From positions 2,328,509 to 2,392,508 of the forward strand of contig NZ_JABEKT010000001.1 in NCBI RefSeq assembly GCF_013283195.1: a stretch of DNA of 64,000 nucleotides, written 5' to 3'. The notes beneath the pieces were generated by a model. That model had not been told where the DNA came from. It was given only the letters and a program-made list of their open reading frames with translations, and ran no database searches. Numbering within the stretch: position 1 is the stretch's first letter; the number at the start of each line of letters is the position of its first letter. This DNA comes from Ensifer adhaerens. Its GTDB lineage: Bacteria > Pseudomonadota > Alphaproteobacteria > Rhizobiales > Rhizobiaceae. This document shows positions 36,997 through 49,338 of this stretch, piece after piece. Made by a program: the position numbers and the translations under genes.

Positions 36997-37941
36997 TCAG
37001 ACCTGACCGGAGAATGTGTCGCAGGCGGACATCTTGCCACTGTCGAAGCCGCGCTTGAACCAGCGCATGCGTTGTTCTGATGTGCCATGGTTGAAGCTTT
37101 CCGGAACGACATAGCCCTGCATGCGTTTCTGCAGCGTGTCGTCGCCGATCTGGGTGGCGGCATTCAGCGCCTCTTCCAGGTCGCCTTGTTCCAGCAGACC
37201 CTTCTGTTGCGTGTACTTGCCCCAGACTCCGGCAAAGCAATCGGCTTGAAGCTCGACGCGTACCGACATCTGGTTGGCTTCGGTCTCGCTCATCGACTGG
37301 CGCATCTGATTGAACTTCGGCAGCACGCCGATCAAGTTCTGCACATGGTGGCCGACTTCGTGGGCAACGACGTAGGCCTGCGCGAAGTCGCCGGACGCGC
37401 CGAACTTCTGTTCAAGCTCGTCGAAGAAGCTCATGTCGAGATAGACCTTGCGGTCACCGGGGCAATAGAACGGGCCGGATGCCGCAGAGGCGAAGCCGCA
37501 AGCCGAGCGTACGGAGCCGCTGAACAGCACCATCTTCGGCTCCTGATATTGTTCACCGCTCGCCTGGAAGATGCCGTTCCAGGTGTCCTCGGTTTCGGCC
37601 AGCACCGTCGACATGAAGGCTTTCATCTCTTCTTCCTGCGCCGATCCACGCGGTGCGGGCGAACCGTCGCTCTGCTCGAAGCCCGGCTGCGCGACCGGGC
37701 CGCCGCCGCCCAGGACTTGCAGCATATCAATACCCATCGCCCTCAGGATGAAGTAGAGGACGACGAGGAAGATGATGGTGCCAAAGCTCATGCCGCCGCC
37801 GGCGCCACGCATGCCTCCGCCCCCTCCGGGCATGCGAAACCCGCCCCCCCGACCGAATGGATTACCGCCCAGACCGCCTCCGGGGCTTGCCCCGCGCTGG
37901 TCTTCAACGTTTCCGGATTGGCGGCGGCCTTTCCATTCCAT
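36997..37941 (-). CDS. ypfJ: neutral zinc metallopeptidase, YpfJ family
   Basis: A 314-residue membrane-anchored protein. The N-terminal 55 residues are glycine-rich, then a single helix (FGTIIFLVVLYFILRAMG). The peptidase domain has the HEVGHH zinc motif (HExxH) in AYVVAHEVGHHVQNL. The active site is exposed to periplasm or cytoplasm depending on topology, likely periplasm. Members of this family are widespread and of uncertain role. A terminator follows. Confidence 0.9.
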   Translation of the reverse strand: MEWKGRRQSGNVEDQRGASPGGGLGGNPFGRGGGFRMPGGGGGMRGAGGGMSFGTIIFLVVLYFILRAMGIDMLQVLGGGGPVAQPGFEQSDGSPAPRGSAQEEEMKAFMSTVLAETEDTWNGIFQASGEQYQEPKMVLFSGSVRSACGFASAASGPFYCPGDRKVYLDMSFFDELEQKFGASGDFAQAYVVAHEVGHHVQNLIGVLPKFNQMRQSMSETEANQMSVRVELQADCFAGVWGKYTQQKGLLEQGDLEEALNAATQIGDDTLQKRMQGYVVPESFNHGTSEQRMRWFKRGFDSGKMSACDTFSGQV

Positions 37942-38043
37942 GATCTGTCCTCCCGGCGTGGGTCGATACGCAATATCGGTCAGATCATTTATATGTCGGG
38001 CCGAATGCAGTTGTAAAACGCAATCGGGCCCGCAAGGTTGCGA

Positions 38044-38565
38044 TCATGCCAATCTTTTCGAGGACTTGCCGACACCAAAAAGGTGGCCCTGTCGGATCGC
38101 CAGGGCGGTTGCGGTCACCAGAAACGCAGCCAACACCACTGACGCCGCTGTTGCCTGCCAGTTCGAAAGCCCCGAAAACAGGCTTGCATGCATCAGCCGT
38201 CCCGGCAGCAGCGTAAAGAGGCCGGCAACGACGATGCCGCCGAGATACATGCCGGCGACATGGCCGCGATGCGCGGCGATGTCGTGCCGCCGGGCAGCCG
38301 CAATCGCTTGCCAGCTTCCAAAGAGCACGTAGATCGACAGCAGGTGAATGGGGCTGAAACAGCCAACCAGTCTGATTTCATGAATGAAGAACGTGGAGGA
38401 TGCGGTCACGACCATGAGTACGATCCAGATCTTGCCGAGCATCCTGTGCCCGCGCGTGCCTTTCGGACGGGCAAGCAGAAAAGCGCCAAGGATCGCCGCC
38501 GGAATGACGGTCGCGACGTGCAACTGGATTGCGAACGGTGCGTGGAGAAGGGGTGCAAATGTCAT
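38044..38565 (-). CDS. DUF2306 membrane protein
   Basis: A 173-residue protein with about five membrane helices, matching DUF2306. Conserved bits are RGHRMLGKIWIVLM and the histidine-rich AHRGHVAGMYLGG, typical of heme- or quinone-associated small membrane families, but no function is established. It is divergent from the LytTR gene with an intergenic space of 89 bases. Confidence 0.84.
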   Translation of the reverse strand: MTFAPLLHAPFAIQLHVATVIPAAILGAFLLARPKGTRGHRMLGKIWIVLMVVTASSTFFIHEIRLVGCFSPIHLLSIYVLFGSWQAIAAARRHDIAAHRGHVAGMYLGGIVVAGLFTLLPGRLMHASLFSGLSNWQATAASVVLAAFLVTATALAIRQGHLFGVGKSSKRLA

Positions 38566-38654
38566 CGCGGATTTCTATGCTGTTGATTTCCCCGAACGTG
38601 CGGCAGTCTCCTTGCTGCATTCAAATGCTTTGACTGGAACTGACGGAAAACTTC

Positions 38655-39497
38655 GTGAAACGCCCATTTCTGCAATCCACGCTTCGTGAACTGCATCTTG
38701 TCCTGAAGGCGCCGCGCCTCTGGGCAACCTTTGCAGCAGTTGTGCTGATCTTTTGGGTCACGGGGCCATACGGCACCGCTGAGCGCCTTGCCCTGGTACC
38801 GCGTCTCGGGTTCTGGCTGGTGTTGCACGCCCTCACCTGGGCGATCGCCATCGTTTCGGCTGTGTTTGCCAATGGCATCCTGCGCGAAAGGGTCACCTCC
38901 GGCTTCGTTCGCATGATGATCGGTGCTGCCGTCGCCAGCATTCCGATCGGTCTCGTGACCACCGCAATCGGTTCGGTGACCTTTTCTGTTGCACCAACTG
39001 CGGAAGGTGTCCTCACTGACATCGCCACCGGCCTGCTCCTGTCGCTCTCTTTCTGTGCCTTGACCTGGATGACGATAAATGGGGACGCCGCGTCGGAGTT
39101 GGACGACACCGGCACCTTTGCAGCGACGCCCGACACGCGCGGGCATCAGGCTTCCATTGGGCCGACGACGTTCCAGGAGAATACGGGCCAGGTACCGCTG
39201 CTGTTGCGGCTGAAACACGCCAATCGCGGCGTGCCGCTACATCTGACGGTCAGCGACCACTACACGGAAGTCACGACTACCGCTGGGCGCGAACTCATTC
39301 TGTTGCGCTTCGCCGATGCACTCGGTGAACTCGGTCCGGTCCAGGGCTTGCAGGTGCACCGTTCCCACTGGGTGGCGGACGCGCACGTCGCGCGGCTCGT
39401 ACGGGATAACGGCCGCATGACGATCCAGCTTGGGGACGGAACCGAGGTGCCGGTCAGTCGCACCTATGCCGCGGCCGTGCGCCAACGGTGGGGTTGA
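38655..39497 (+). CDS. LytTR-type membrane-bound transcriptional regulator
   Basis: A 280-residue protein: three or four membrane helices between ~residues 20 and 140 and a C-terminal LytTR DNA-binding domain (about residues 180-275) with LHLTVSDHYTEVTT, LRFADALGEL and GLQVHRSHWV. LytTR proteins bind direct repeats. The membrane part probably senses a small molecule or voltage; there is no response-regulator receiver. Its 3' end lies 82 bases before the next gene. Confidence 0.88.
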   Translation: MKRPFLQSTLRELHLVLKAPRLWATFAAVVLIFWVTGPYGTAERLALVPRLGFWLVLHALTWAIAIVSAVFANGILRERVTSGFVRMMIGAAVASIPIGLVTTAIGSVTFSVAPTAEGVLTDIATGLLLSLSFCALTWMTINGDAASELDDTGTFAATPDTRGHQASIGPTTFQENTGQVPLLLRLKHANRGVPLHLTVSDHYTEVTTTAGRELILLRFADALGELGPVQGLQVHRSHWVADAHVARLVRDNGRMTIQLGDGTEVPVSRTYAAAVRQRWG

Positions 39498-39579
39498 CCG
39501 GCTGCTGATCGGGTCCTTGACCGTGTCCCGCTTTGACGATCCTATTCGCCCCAGGGAAACTGGCGGGGGAGGCATGGTC

Positions 39580-40608
39580 ATGAAGGCGTTGCGGCTGGAG
39601 GCTATCGGCGACCTTTTCGTGCGCGAGGTGGACACGCCCTCGCCCGGCCCCGGTGACCTGCTGGTCCGCGTCGAAGCTTGCGGCATCTGCGGTACGGACA
39701 GGCACCTCCTGCATGGCGAGTTTCCGTCGATGCCGCCTGTCACGCTCGGCCACGAATTCTGTGGTATCGTCGAAGCGGTCGGCAAGGATGTGAGCGATAT
39801 CGCCATCGGCGCGCGCATCACCGGCGACCCGAACATTTCCTGTGGTCGTTGCCCGCAATGCCGTGCCGGGCGGGTCAACCTTTGTCCCGCCTTGCGCGCG
39901 ATCGGTATCCACCGCGACGGCGGTTTTGCCGATTATGTGATCGTTCCGCGAATACAGGCGCATGAAATCCCGCTCAGTCTCGATCCGGTGCATGGCGCCT
40001 TCTGCGAGCCCCTCGCCTGCTGCCTGCATGGCATCGACCTCTCCGGCATCCGTGCCGGATCGTCCGTCGTCGTTCTCGGCGGTGGGGTGATCGGCCTTCT
40101 GACGGTGCAGCTTGCGCGGTTGGCGGGTGCGACGACCGTTATCCTCTCGACGCGGCAGGCGGTCAAACGCAGGCTCGCCGAAGACGTTGGCGCAACGGCG
40201 ACCGTCGATCCCTCCGCGAGCGACATCATCGAAGCCATTGCCGGTCCGGCAGGCCTTGTGCCCGGCGGCGTCGATGTGGTGATCGAATGCGCGGGTGTTG
40301 CCGAGACCGTGCGCCAGTCGACGCGGCTCGCCAGATCGGGCGGCACCGTCGTCATTCTCGGCGTCATGCCGCAGGGAGAGAAGGTCGAAATCGAACCGTT
40401 CGACATTCTCTTCAGGGAACTGCGCGTGCTTGGATCCTTCATCAATCCGTTCGTTCACCGCCGCGCCGCAGACCTCGTCGCCTCGGGGGCAATCGAGATC
40501 GACAAGTTGATCTCGCGGCGTGTCTCGCTCGATGAGGCGGTCAGCGTCATTGCACATCCGCCTGCTGCCGGCGAGGTCAAGGTTCTGGTGGTGCCGGACC
40601 AGGCTTGA
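39580..40608 (+). CDS. zinc-dependent alcohol dehydrogenase family protein
   Basis: A 342-residue medium-chain dehydrogenase. Catalytic zinc ligands are in CGICGTDRH and GHEFCG, the structural zinc cysteines in CGRCPQCRAGRVNLC, and the NAD loop is VVVLGGGVIGLLTVQLAR. It resembles polyol/sorbitol or threonine dehydrogenases; the substrate cannot be inferred. The ATG at 39580 is preceded by GGGGAGG at 7 bases. No sugar transporter is adjacent. Confidence 0.9.
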   Translation: MKALRLEAIGDLFVREVDTPSPGPGDLLVRVEACGICGTDRHLLHGEFPSMPPVTLGHEFCGIVEAVGKDVSDIAIGARITGDPNISCGRCPQCRAGRVNLCPALRAIGIHRDGGFADYVIVPRIQAHEIPLSLDPVHGAFCEPLACCLHGIDLSGIRAGSSVVVLGGGVIGLLTVQLARLAGATTVILSTRQAVKRRLAEDVGATATVDPSASDIIEAIAGPAGLVPGGVDVVIECAGVAETVRQSTRLARSGGTVVILGVMPQGEKVEIEPFDILFRELRVLGSFINPFVHRRAADLVASGAIEIDKLISRRVSLDEAVSVIAHPPAAGEVKVLVVPDQA

Positions 40609-40766
40609 TGCTTTCGATACGGCTTTCAGGCGGCCATCTAACCCCTTGCGAAAGCGGATGCCGAAATATGTCGGGTTTCCTGTCGATTCCGGAATTTTCG
40701 GGGTTTCGCTTGCGGATACATTTGCCTATAAGCCGCTTCTAGCCTGAAAAGACCATCAATGCGTGC

Positions 40767-40799
40767 CCGGCCGGTGACCTCCCACCTTGGCCGGTTTTT
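40767..40799 (+). terminator. terminator or attenuator ahead of carB
   Basis: CCGGCC (40767-40772) pairs with GGCCGG (40789-40794), then TTTTT, ending 27 bases before the carB ATG. Loop of 16 bases. It can end adh transcripts or attenuate carB. Confidence 0.7.
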
Positions 40800-40826
40800 C
40801 GCGCAGCTAGAAACGGATGACCGACC

Positions 40827-44318
<3,492 letters not shown>

Positions 44319-44327
44319 TCGAACAAC

Positions 44328-44357
44328 GACTGCGCGCATGTCTGTATGCGCGCAGTC
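44328..44357 (+). terminator. long stem-loop downstream of carB
   Basis: A perfect 12-pair stem GACTGCGCGCAT / ATGCGCGCAGTC with a 6-base loop, 10 bases after the carB stop. It has no T-run, so it may stabilise the transcript rather than terminate. Confidence 0.6.
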
Positions 44358-44582
44358 CCGGCCTTTGGCCGATGGGCCGAACACAGCCCCCCGAAATGCG
44401 TCAACACGCGTGCCGACATGTGCTCCCGTCGAAGTCGCGTCGAGCGCGCAATATCCCCTTCATGGTTGTGAACGCCACGTGAATGCCGGGTTCAGCCTGC
44501 ATTCGGTCGGCAGATGGTTAGATGTGCACATGCGCTCCCAAGCCGGAAACATCCGGCACTGCGCATGGGACGGGGCAACATC

Positions 44583-44885
44583 GTGCAGATCTACTTCTTC
44601 GATTTGTATTGGGGCGACGAGCGCTTTGTCGACGAGGATGGCATAAGCCATTTCGATGAAGGTTCCGCGTTGTATTACGGCCAGAGAATTGCCGACAAGA
44701 TTGGCCGCGATGCCGATTACGGATCTCTGAAGGTTCATGTGCGCTCGGGAAACGGCGCGTTGCTGGCGGTGATCGCGCCGTCCGATGGCCGTCGCCGTGA
44801 ACAGGACGCTCTGATCGGTCGCCACGGGCTGGGCAAGTTGCGCCGCCCCGTCGAAGCCGTCGTCGCCCTGTCCACGGCCTGGTGA
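44583..44885 (+). CDS. DUF6894-like small protein
   Basis: A 100-residue protein starting at GTG 44583 (MQIYFFDLYWGDERFVDEDG), preceded by GGACGGGG. The start resembles small rhizobial DUF6894-type proteins with an FDL...DxxG pattern. It ends right against the stop of the convergent MFS gene. An ATG at 44565 in frame is an alternative start. Function unknown. Confidence 0.55.
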   Translation: MQIYFFDLYWGDERFVDEDGISHFDEGSALYYGQRIADKIGRDADYGSLKVHVRSGNGALLAVIAPSDGRRREQDALIGRHGLGKLRRPVEAVVALSTAW

Positions 44886-46376
44886 TCAGTCAGCTGCCAC
44901 GGGCCGTCGTGTCCGGACCTTTGAACGCTCTGACCTTCGGCTGCGCGCAAGCCGGACGGTCCTGATCCCGAAGAACAGCGATGCGACCGAAATCACGCAA
45001 GCGATGACGAAGACCGCCAGCAGCGCCTCGCGCATGACTGCCACACGTGCACCTTCATCGAAGCCACGCAGGTTGGCCGCCAGTCCGAAGACGGCCGCAC
45101 CGATTGCATAGCCAGCCGATTGCAGCGTCGGCAGCAGCGCCGATGTTTTGTCTCTTTCAGCCGTTGGCGAAACGTCCATCAGCAATTGGCTGAGTGTGCC
45201 CCAGCAGACGCCGAAACCAGCTCCGATGGCAATCTGCCCTGCAAAGACCAGCCGAGGTTCGCCTGTTGCGATCGCCACAGTTAGCCCGATGAGGCCGAGG
45301 CAAAGAAGGAGGGGGCCCGCCGAGATCAGTCGCACACGCGCTTCATGCGAGCGGAGGCTGGCAACCAGGATTGCTGTCAAGCTCCACGACATCGCCATCA
45401 ACGCGCTGGAAAAGCCGGCTGCCGTTGGGCTGAAGTCCCACAGGTGCTGCAGGCCGTAAACAAGGTAGACGGAACCGGAAGCCTGCGCCAACGGCATCAG
45501 CAGGATGATCCAGAGGCCGGTGCCGAGCGGACGTCCGATCGCAAAGGCCCCAAGCGGCAGGATTGAATGTTCGGAGCGACGGTCGAGGTGGACGGTGTTG
45601 ATGAGAATAGCGATCGCCACGACCAGCAAGGCGGCCATGGCAAATCCGTTCTGAAGCATGTTCGAGACCGAGATCAGCAAAATGCCGAGCCCGAATGCCA
45701 TCAGTCGAAAAAGGGGAATAGATTGTGCGCTGCGCACTGAAGTCGACTGCCTCGGCACGATGGCGACGACGAGTGCGATGAAGATGGCGGCAGCGGGAAT
45801 ATTCACGAAGAACGCCGCGCGCCACGACCAATGTTCGGTGAGAAATCCTGAAATGAGCGGGCCGCTAAATGCCGCACTTGCCCAGACGATCGCTTCGGCG
45901 CCGAAGACTTTCGGGACGAGCCTCGGCGGAAAGAGTTCAGGGATCAACGCATAGCAAATGGCGGCGATGACGCCCTCGCCCAACCCCTGAAACAACCGTC
46001 CGGCCAGGACTTGCGGCATGCTCGTTGCCAGCGTTGCCAGCACGGTGCCAAAGACGAAGATTAGTGCTGCGGCGATCAGCGTGTTACGGGCGCCGAAGCG
46101 CGCCTTGAGGTTGGCCGCCAATGCACCGCCGATGATCGCAAAGACAAGATAGAGCGTGAACGCCCAGGAGAGCAGTGCCGCTCCGCCAAACTCCTCGACC
46201 GCCGTTGGCAGCGCGGTCGAGATGAAGAACTCGTTGAAGGCAAAGAGCGCGACACCGAGGCAAAGCGTCACGGTTGCCGCCAGATGGTTGGGTTGCAACA
46301 GCTCGCCCCAACGCCCCTCCGCTTCTGAATGCGGGCCGGATTGTCCGGCGTCGCGGCCATCCTTTGTCGTGCTCAT
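44886..46376 (-). CDS. MFS transporter (DHA2-like)
   Basis: A 496-residue transporter with 12-14 hydrophobic segments. Motif A-like ANLKARFGARNTLIAAAL and motif C-like SGPLISGFLTEHWSWRAAFFVNIPAA indicate a drug:proton antiporter 2 type protein. The C terminus is strongly basic (SRRSERSKVRTRRP). No HlyD-type periplasmic partner is next to it. The export substrate is unknown. Confidence 0.87.
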   Translation of the reverse strand: MSTTKDGRDAGQSGPHSEAEGRWGELLQPNHLAATVTLCLGVALFAFNEFFISTALPTAVEEFGGAALLSWAFTLYLVFAIIGGALAANLKARFGARNTLIAAALIFVFGTVLATLATSMPQVLAGRLFQGLGEGVIAAICYALIPELFPPRLVPKVFGAEAIVWASAAFSGPLISGFLTEHWSWRAAFFVNIPAAAIFIALVVAIVPRQSTSVRSAQSIPLFRLMAFGLGILLISVSNMLQNGFAMAALLVVAIAILINTVHLDRRSEHSILPLGAFAIGRPLGTGLWIILLMPLAQASGSVYLVYGLQHLWDFSPTAAGFSSALMAMSWSLTAILVASLRSHEARVRLISAGPLLLCLGLIGLTVAIATGEPRLVFAGQIAIGAGFGVCWGTLSQLLMDVSPTAERDKTSALLPTLQSAGYAIGAAVFGLAANLRGFDEGARVAVMREALLAVFVIACVISVASLFFGIRTVRLARSRRSERSKVRTRRPVAAD

Positions 46377-46530
46377 CCTGTCATTTCCGTCTGTTCGTCG
46401 TTTCGGAAATGGAACTGTTACGACCTCAACCGCGGTTGAGGTAAAGCCCGTTTCTTGACGATGACGATTTTTAAGGAGCGTCTACAGGTTGCGTCCTGCG
46501 CGAAGGGGGCGGTGGATCATGGCGAAAAAT

Positions 46531-46560
46531 CTGGCATTGGCTGTTTCCTTTCTGCTATAA
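46531..46560 (+). promoter_or_regulatory. putative greA promoter
   Basis: A possible -35 CTGGCA and -10 CTATAA, 18 bases apart, place a start just before the hairpin leader of greA. Confidence 0.4.
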
Positions 46561-46581
46561 GAACGGTTCGGATATTTCGGA

Positions 46582-46646
46582 CGGTTCCGGCGCTTGCGTG
46601 CCGGAGACCGTTTTCTTTTGCGTTGGCGCCGCCCCCAAGCGGCGCC
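46582..46646 (+). promoter_or_regulatory. structured greA leader with terminator-like hairpin
   Basis: First hairpin: CGGTTCCGGC / GCCGGAGACCG with one bulge followed by TTTTCTTTT (46582-46619), a full intrinsic terminator inside the leader. Second: perfect GGCGCCGC / GCGGCGCC (46625-46646), 24 bases before the ATG. The layout suggests attenuation of greA. Confidence 0.7.
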
Positions 46647-46670
46647 TCGTTCTTGATGAAGGACATTGAA

Positions 46671-47147
46671 ATGGTCGACAAAGTGCCGATGACACAGGGT
46701 GGATTCGTCAACCTGCAGGAGGAGCTGCGCTGGCGCCAGCAGGAAGAGCGACCACGAATCATCGAGGCCATCGCCGAAGCGCGCGCACACGGTGACCTGT
46801 CGGAAAATGCGGAATACCACGCGGCCAAGGAAGCGCAGAGCCACAACGAGGGTCGCGTCGGCGAACTCGAGGACCTGATCGCGCGCGCCGAGGTCATCGA
46901 TCTCTCGAAGATGTCCGGCTCGAAGATCAAGTTCGGCGCCAAGGTGAAGCTCGTCGACGAGGACACCGAGGAAGAAAAGACGTACCAGATCGTTGGCGAT
47001 CAGGAAGCCGACGTGAAGGCAGGGCGCATCTCGATTTCGTCGCCGATCGCACGCGCGCTGATCGGCAAGGAAGTCGGTGATTCCATCGAAGTGAACGCGC
47101 CGGGTGGTTCAAAGGCATACGAAATCCTCGCGGTAAACTGGGGCTGA
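46671..47147 (+). CDS. greA: transcription elongation factor GreA
   Basis: A 158-residue factor that stimulates RNA polymerase to cleave backtracked transcripts. The N-terminal coiled coil (residues 12-75, with the acidic tip [13 protein letters not shown]) and the FKBP-like C-terminal domain are complete. The ATG at 46671 is preceded by AAGGAC at 7 bases. Its leader carries two hairpins, and a third hairpin behind it may end transcription before lpsB. Confidence 0.95.
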   Translation: MVDKVPMTQGGFVNLQEELRWRQQEERPRIIEAIAEARAHGDLSENAEYHAAKEAQSHNEGRVGELEDLIARAEVIDLSKMSGSKIKFGAKVKLVDEDTEEEKTYQIVGDQEADVKAGRISISSPIARALIGKEVGDSIEVNAPGGSKAYEILAVNWG

Positions 47148-47154
47148 CGGCCCC

Positions 47155-47182
47155 TTGGGGCGACGGTTCCGCCTCGCCCCAA
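47155..47182 (+). terminator. hairpin between greA and lpsB
   Basis: TTGGGGCG / CGCCCCAA, an 8-pair stem with a 12-base loop, 8 bases after the greA stop. Followed by CCGCTTCTTTC only, so a weak terminator. Confidence 0.5.
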
Positions 47183-47232
47183 TCCGCTTCTTTCAAGACA
47201 TTGTTCGTCGAATGCCCAAGGAGAGCGCTTCC

Positions 47233-48288
47233 GTGGCCGATATCCGGGACGTCGAGGTCATCGCTCCCAATTTCAAGCGGCGCCTCTCGGGCGTTACCTC
47301 GACCATCATCCAGCTGATTCCGATCCAGCGCGCGCTGGGTCAGAAGATTGCGGTGCTCGGCCCGGGCCTTCCCGAGAGCCTGCCGTCGATCCGGTTTCTC
47401 GATCTCCTGCATCTCTGGAAAGCGCCACAGGGCCGGCGTTATCGCGTCTGGCACGCGCGCCGCAATGTGGAGATGTTGCCGGCGATCATCCTGCGTGATC
47501 TGTTGCGCATGAAGTTGAAGATCGCCTTCACCTCGGCATCGCAACGCCGCCACACGGGCTGGAGCAAGTTTCTGATCGGACGGATGGACGCGGTGATCGC
47601 GACCAGCGGCAAGACCGCCGCCTATCTCGAAGTGCCGAACGACGTCATCCTCCACGGCATAGATACCAAACGGTTCCACCCTGCGGTCGATCCGGCTCAA
47701 GCAAAAGCGGCGCGTGGCGTCGACCCGGCCCAGAAGTTCGTCGGCTGCTTCGGGCGGGTGCGTCGTCAAAAGGGCACGGATCTTTTCGTCGACAGCATGA
47801 TTGCCCTCCTGCCCTGCCGCCCAGGCTGGAGCGCGATCGTTGCCGGCCGTGCCACTGGGCCGCACGTGGCGTTTGAAAACGAGCTCAAGGAGCGCGTCGC
47901 GAAAGCCGGGCTTGCCGAGCGTATCCTGTTCGTCGGTGAGCACACCAACATTCCGGACTGGTACCGGGCGCTTGATCTTTTCGTTGCGCCGCAGCGCTGG
48001 GAGGGTTTCGGCCTGACGCCGCTTGAGGCGATGGCAACGGGTGTTCCCGTCGTCGCGACGGATGTCGGCGCATTTTCCGAGCTGGTCGAGAGCGGCGCCA
48101 TGCAAACCGGCACGATCGTGCCGGCCGACAACCTTCAGGCCATGGTCGAGGCGACGGCCGCGTTCATGGACGATGACCGGCGGCGCACAGCGGCGGGCGT
48201 GAATGGCCTTGCGCGCACCGCCGCCTCGTTTGCGATCGAAGGTGAAGCCGGCGCCATCAACCGGGTGTACGAACGGCTGATGCGCTGA
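47233..48288 (+). CDS. lpsB: lipopolysaccharide core glycosyltransferase (mannosyltransferase) LpsB
   Basis: A 351-residue GT4-family glycosyltransferase. The start GTG at 47233 (MADIRDVEVIAPNFKRRLSGVTST) lies 7 bases after AAGGAGAG, and gives the same length as S. meliloti LpsB. GPHVAFENELK and EGFGLTPLEAMATGVPVVATD are the nucleotide-sugar-binding parts. In S. meliloti LpsB is needed for a proper LPS core and symbiosis. A longer reading (ATG 47212) is less likely. It follows greA on the same strand, as in S. meliloti. Confidence 0.92.
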   Translation: MADIRDVEVIAPNFKRRLSGVTSTIIQLIPIQRALGQKIAVLGPGLPESLPSIRFLDLLHLWKAPQGRRYRVWHARRNVEMLPAIILRDLLRMKLKIAFTSASQRRHTGWSKFLIGRMDAVIATSGKTAAYLEVPNDVILHGIDTKRFHPAVDPAQAKAARGVDPAQKFVGCFGRVRRQKGTDLFVDSMIALLPCRPGWSAIVAGRATGPHVAFENELKERVAKAGLAERILFVGEHTNIPDWYRALDLFVAPQRWEGFGLTPLEAMATGVPVVATDVGAFSELVESGAMQTGTIVPADNLQAMVEATAAFMDDDRRRTAAGVNGLARTAASFAIEGEAGAINRVYERLMR

Positions 48289-48308
48289 CCGCCGGAGTGG
48301 TCAGGCGG

Positions 48309-49331
48309 CTATTTCCTTGAGGCGAACAGCTTCATATACGCGTCGGTGATTGCCTGCTTCGAGAACTGATTCATCAGCGTTTCGTGGCCGCATTCTGCCA
48401 GGCGCAAGCCGAGTTGACGGTCGTTTGCTATGCGCTCGATGGCGCGGCTGAAGCCCTCGGCATCGCCGATATCGACCATCAGGCCGTTTTCACCGTCGCG
48501 CATGAACCATTGCGGACCTTCGGAGCGGCTGGAAACAACCGGCGTACCCTGGGCCCAGGCTTCGAGAACGACGTTGCCAAGCGGTTCGTGGCTCGACGCC
48601 ATGACAAAGATGTCGGCGGCGGCAAGGAACGGACGGACATCTTTCTGCCACCCGGCGAAACGAACACGGTTTGCAACACCAAGGTCGGCGGCAAGCTTTT
48701 CCAGGTTTTCGCGCTGCTCGCCATCGCCGATCAGCCAGAGATGCACATCCGGCACCCTTGCGATCGCCTCGATCAAGGTATGGAAACCTTTGCGCGGAAC
48801 GAAACGCCCCATCGACATCACCACCGGAACATTCTCCGGCGTGTCGAGGGTCGCGCGGTCGACGGCGGCGACACGTTCGGTGTTGGTGAAGTTGGAGATC
48901 ACCTCGACATCGCGCTTCCAACCGATGTTGCGCACATGTTCGGCGATACCCGGCGTGTTGCAGACGAGGCAGTCGGTGTTGCGGAAATAGTCGAGACGGA
49001 GCGGATAGTCGCCGAGCCGCGAGATCTTGATGCATCCCTTGTAGTTCGGCATCAGCCGGCTCGCACGCGGCATCCACGCGAACAATGCGTCCGGTTTCTC
49101 GCGCCGCGCCATGCTGCTGACCTTCATCGGCAGCAGGATGCGGTCGAGCGAGAGGTTGCGGAAATTGCTTTCGACAATGCGGGTCGCACTTTCGATGTCC
49201 TTGCGCCAGCTCCGCCCAGGACGAATGACCGCAGTCTGCTCGACGCCGCGCTCAGCCAGGGAGTTGACGAGGTGGACGAAAAAGCGCTCAGCGCCGCCGT
49301 CCTTACCGAAGTGGTAGTGCATAACTTTCAT
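48309..49331 (-). CDS. lpsE: lipopolysaccharide core glycosyltransferase LpsE
   Basis: A 340-residue GT4 protein, the same length as S. meliloti LpsE. Motifs: GDGEQRENLEKLAADLG in the hinge and SSHEPLGNVVLEAWAQGTPVVSSRSEGP near the sugar-nucleotide site. The start at 49331 (MKVMHYHFGKDGG) is the conserved N terminus. It is convergent with lpsB and ends the lrp-lpsC-lpsE transcript. It adds a sugar to the LPS core; donor not deducible. Confidence 0.88.
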   Translation of the reverse strand: MKVMHYHFGKDGGAERFFVHLVNSLAERGVEQTAVIRPGRSWRKDIESATRIVESNFRNLSLDRILLPMKVSSMARREKPDALFAWMPRASRLMPNYKGCIKISRLGDYPLRLDYFRNTDCLVCNTPGIAEHVRNIGWKRDVEVISNFTNTERVAAVDRATLDTPENVPVVMSMGRFVPRKGFHTLIEAIARVPDVHLWLIGDGEQRENLEKLAADLGVANRVRFAGWQKDVRPFLAAADIFVMASSHEPLGNVVLEAWAQGTPVVSSRSEGPQWFMRDGENGLMVDIGDAEGFSRAIERIANDRQLGLRLAECGHETLMNQFSKQAITDAYMKLFASRK

Positions 49332-49338
49332 GGGAACC

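Noticed and set aside
46927..48105. 392-codon ORF on the minus strand
   Set aside because: Antisense to greA and lpsB.
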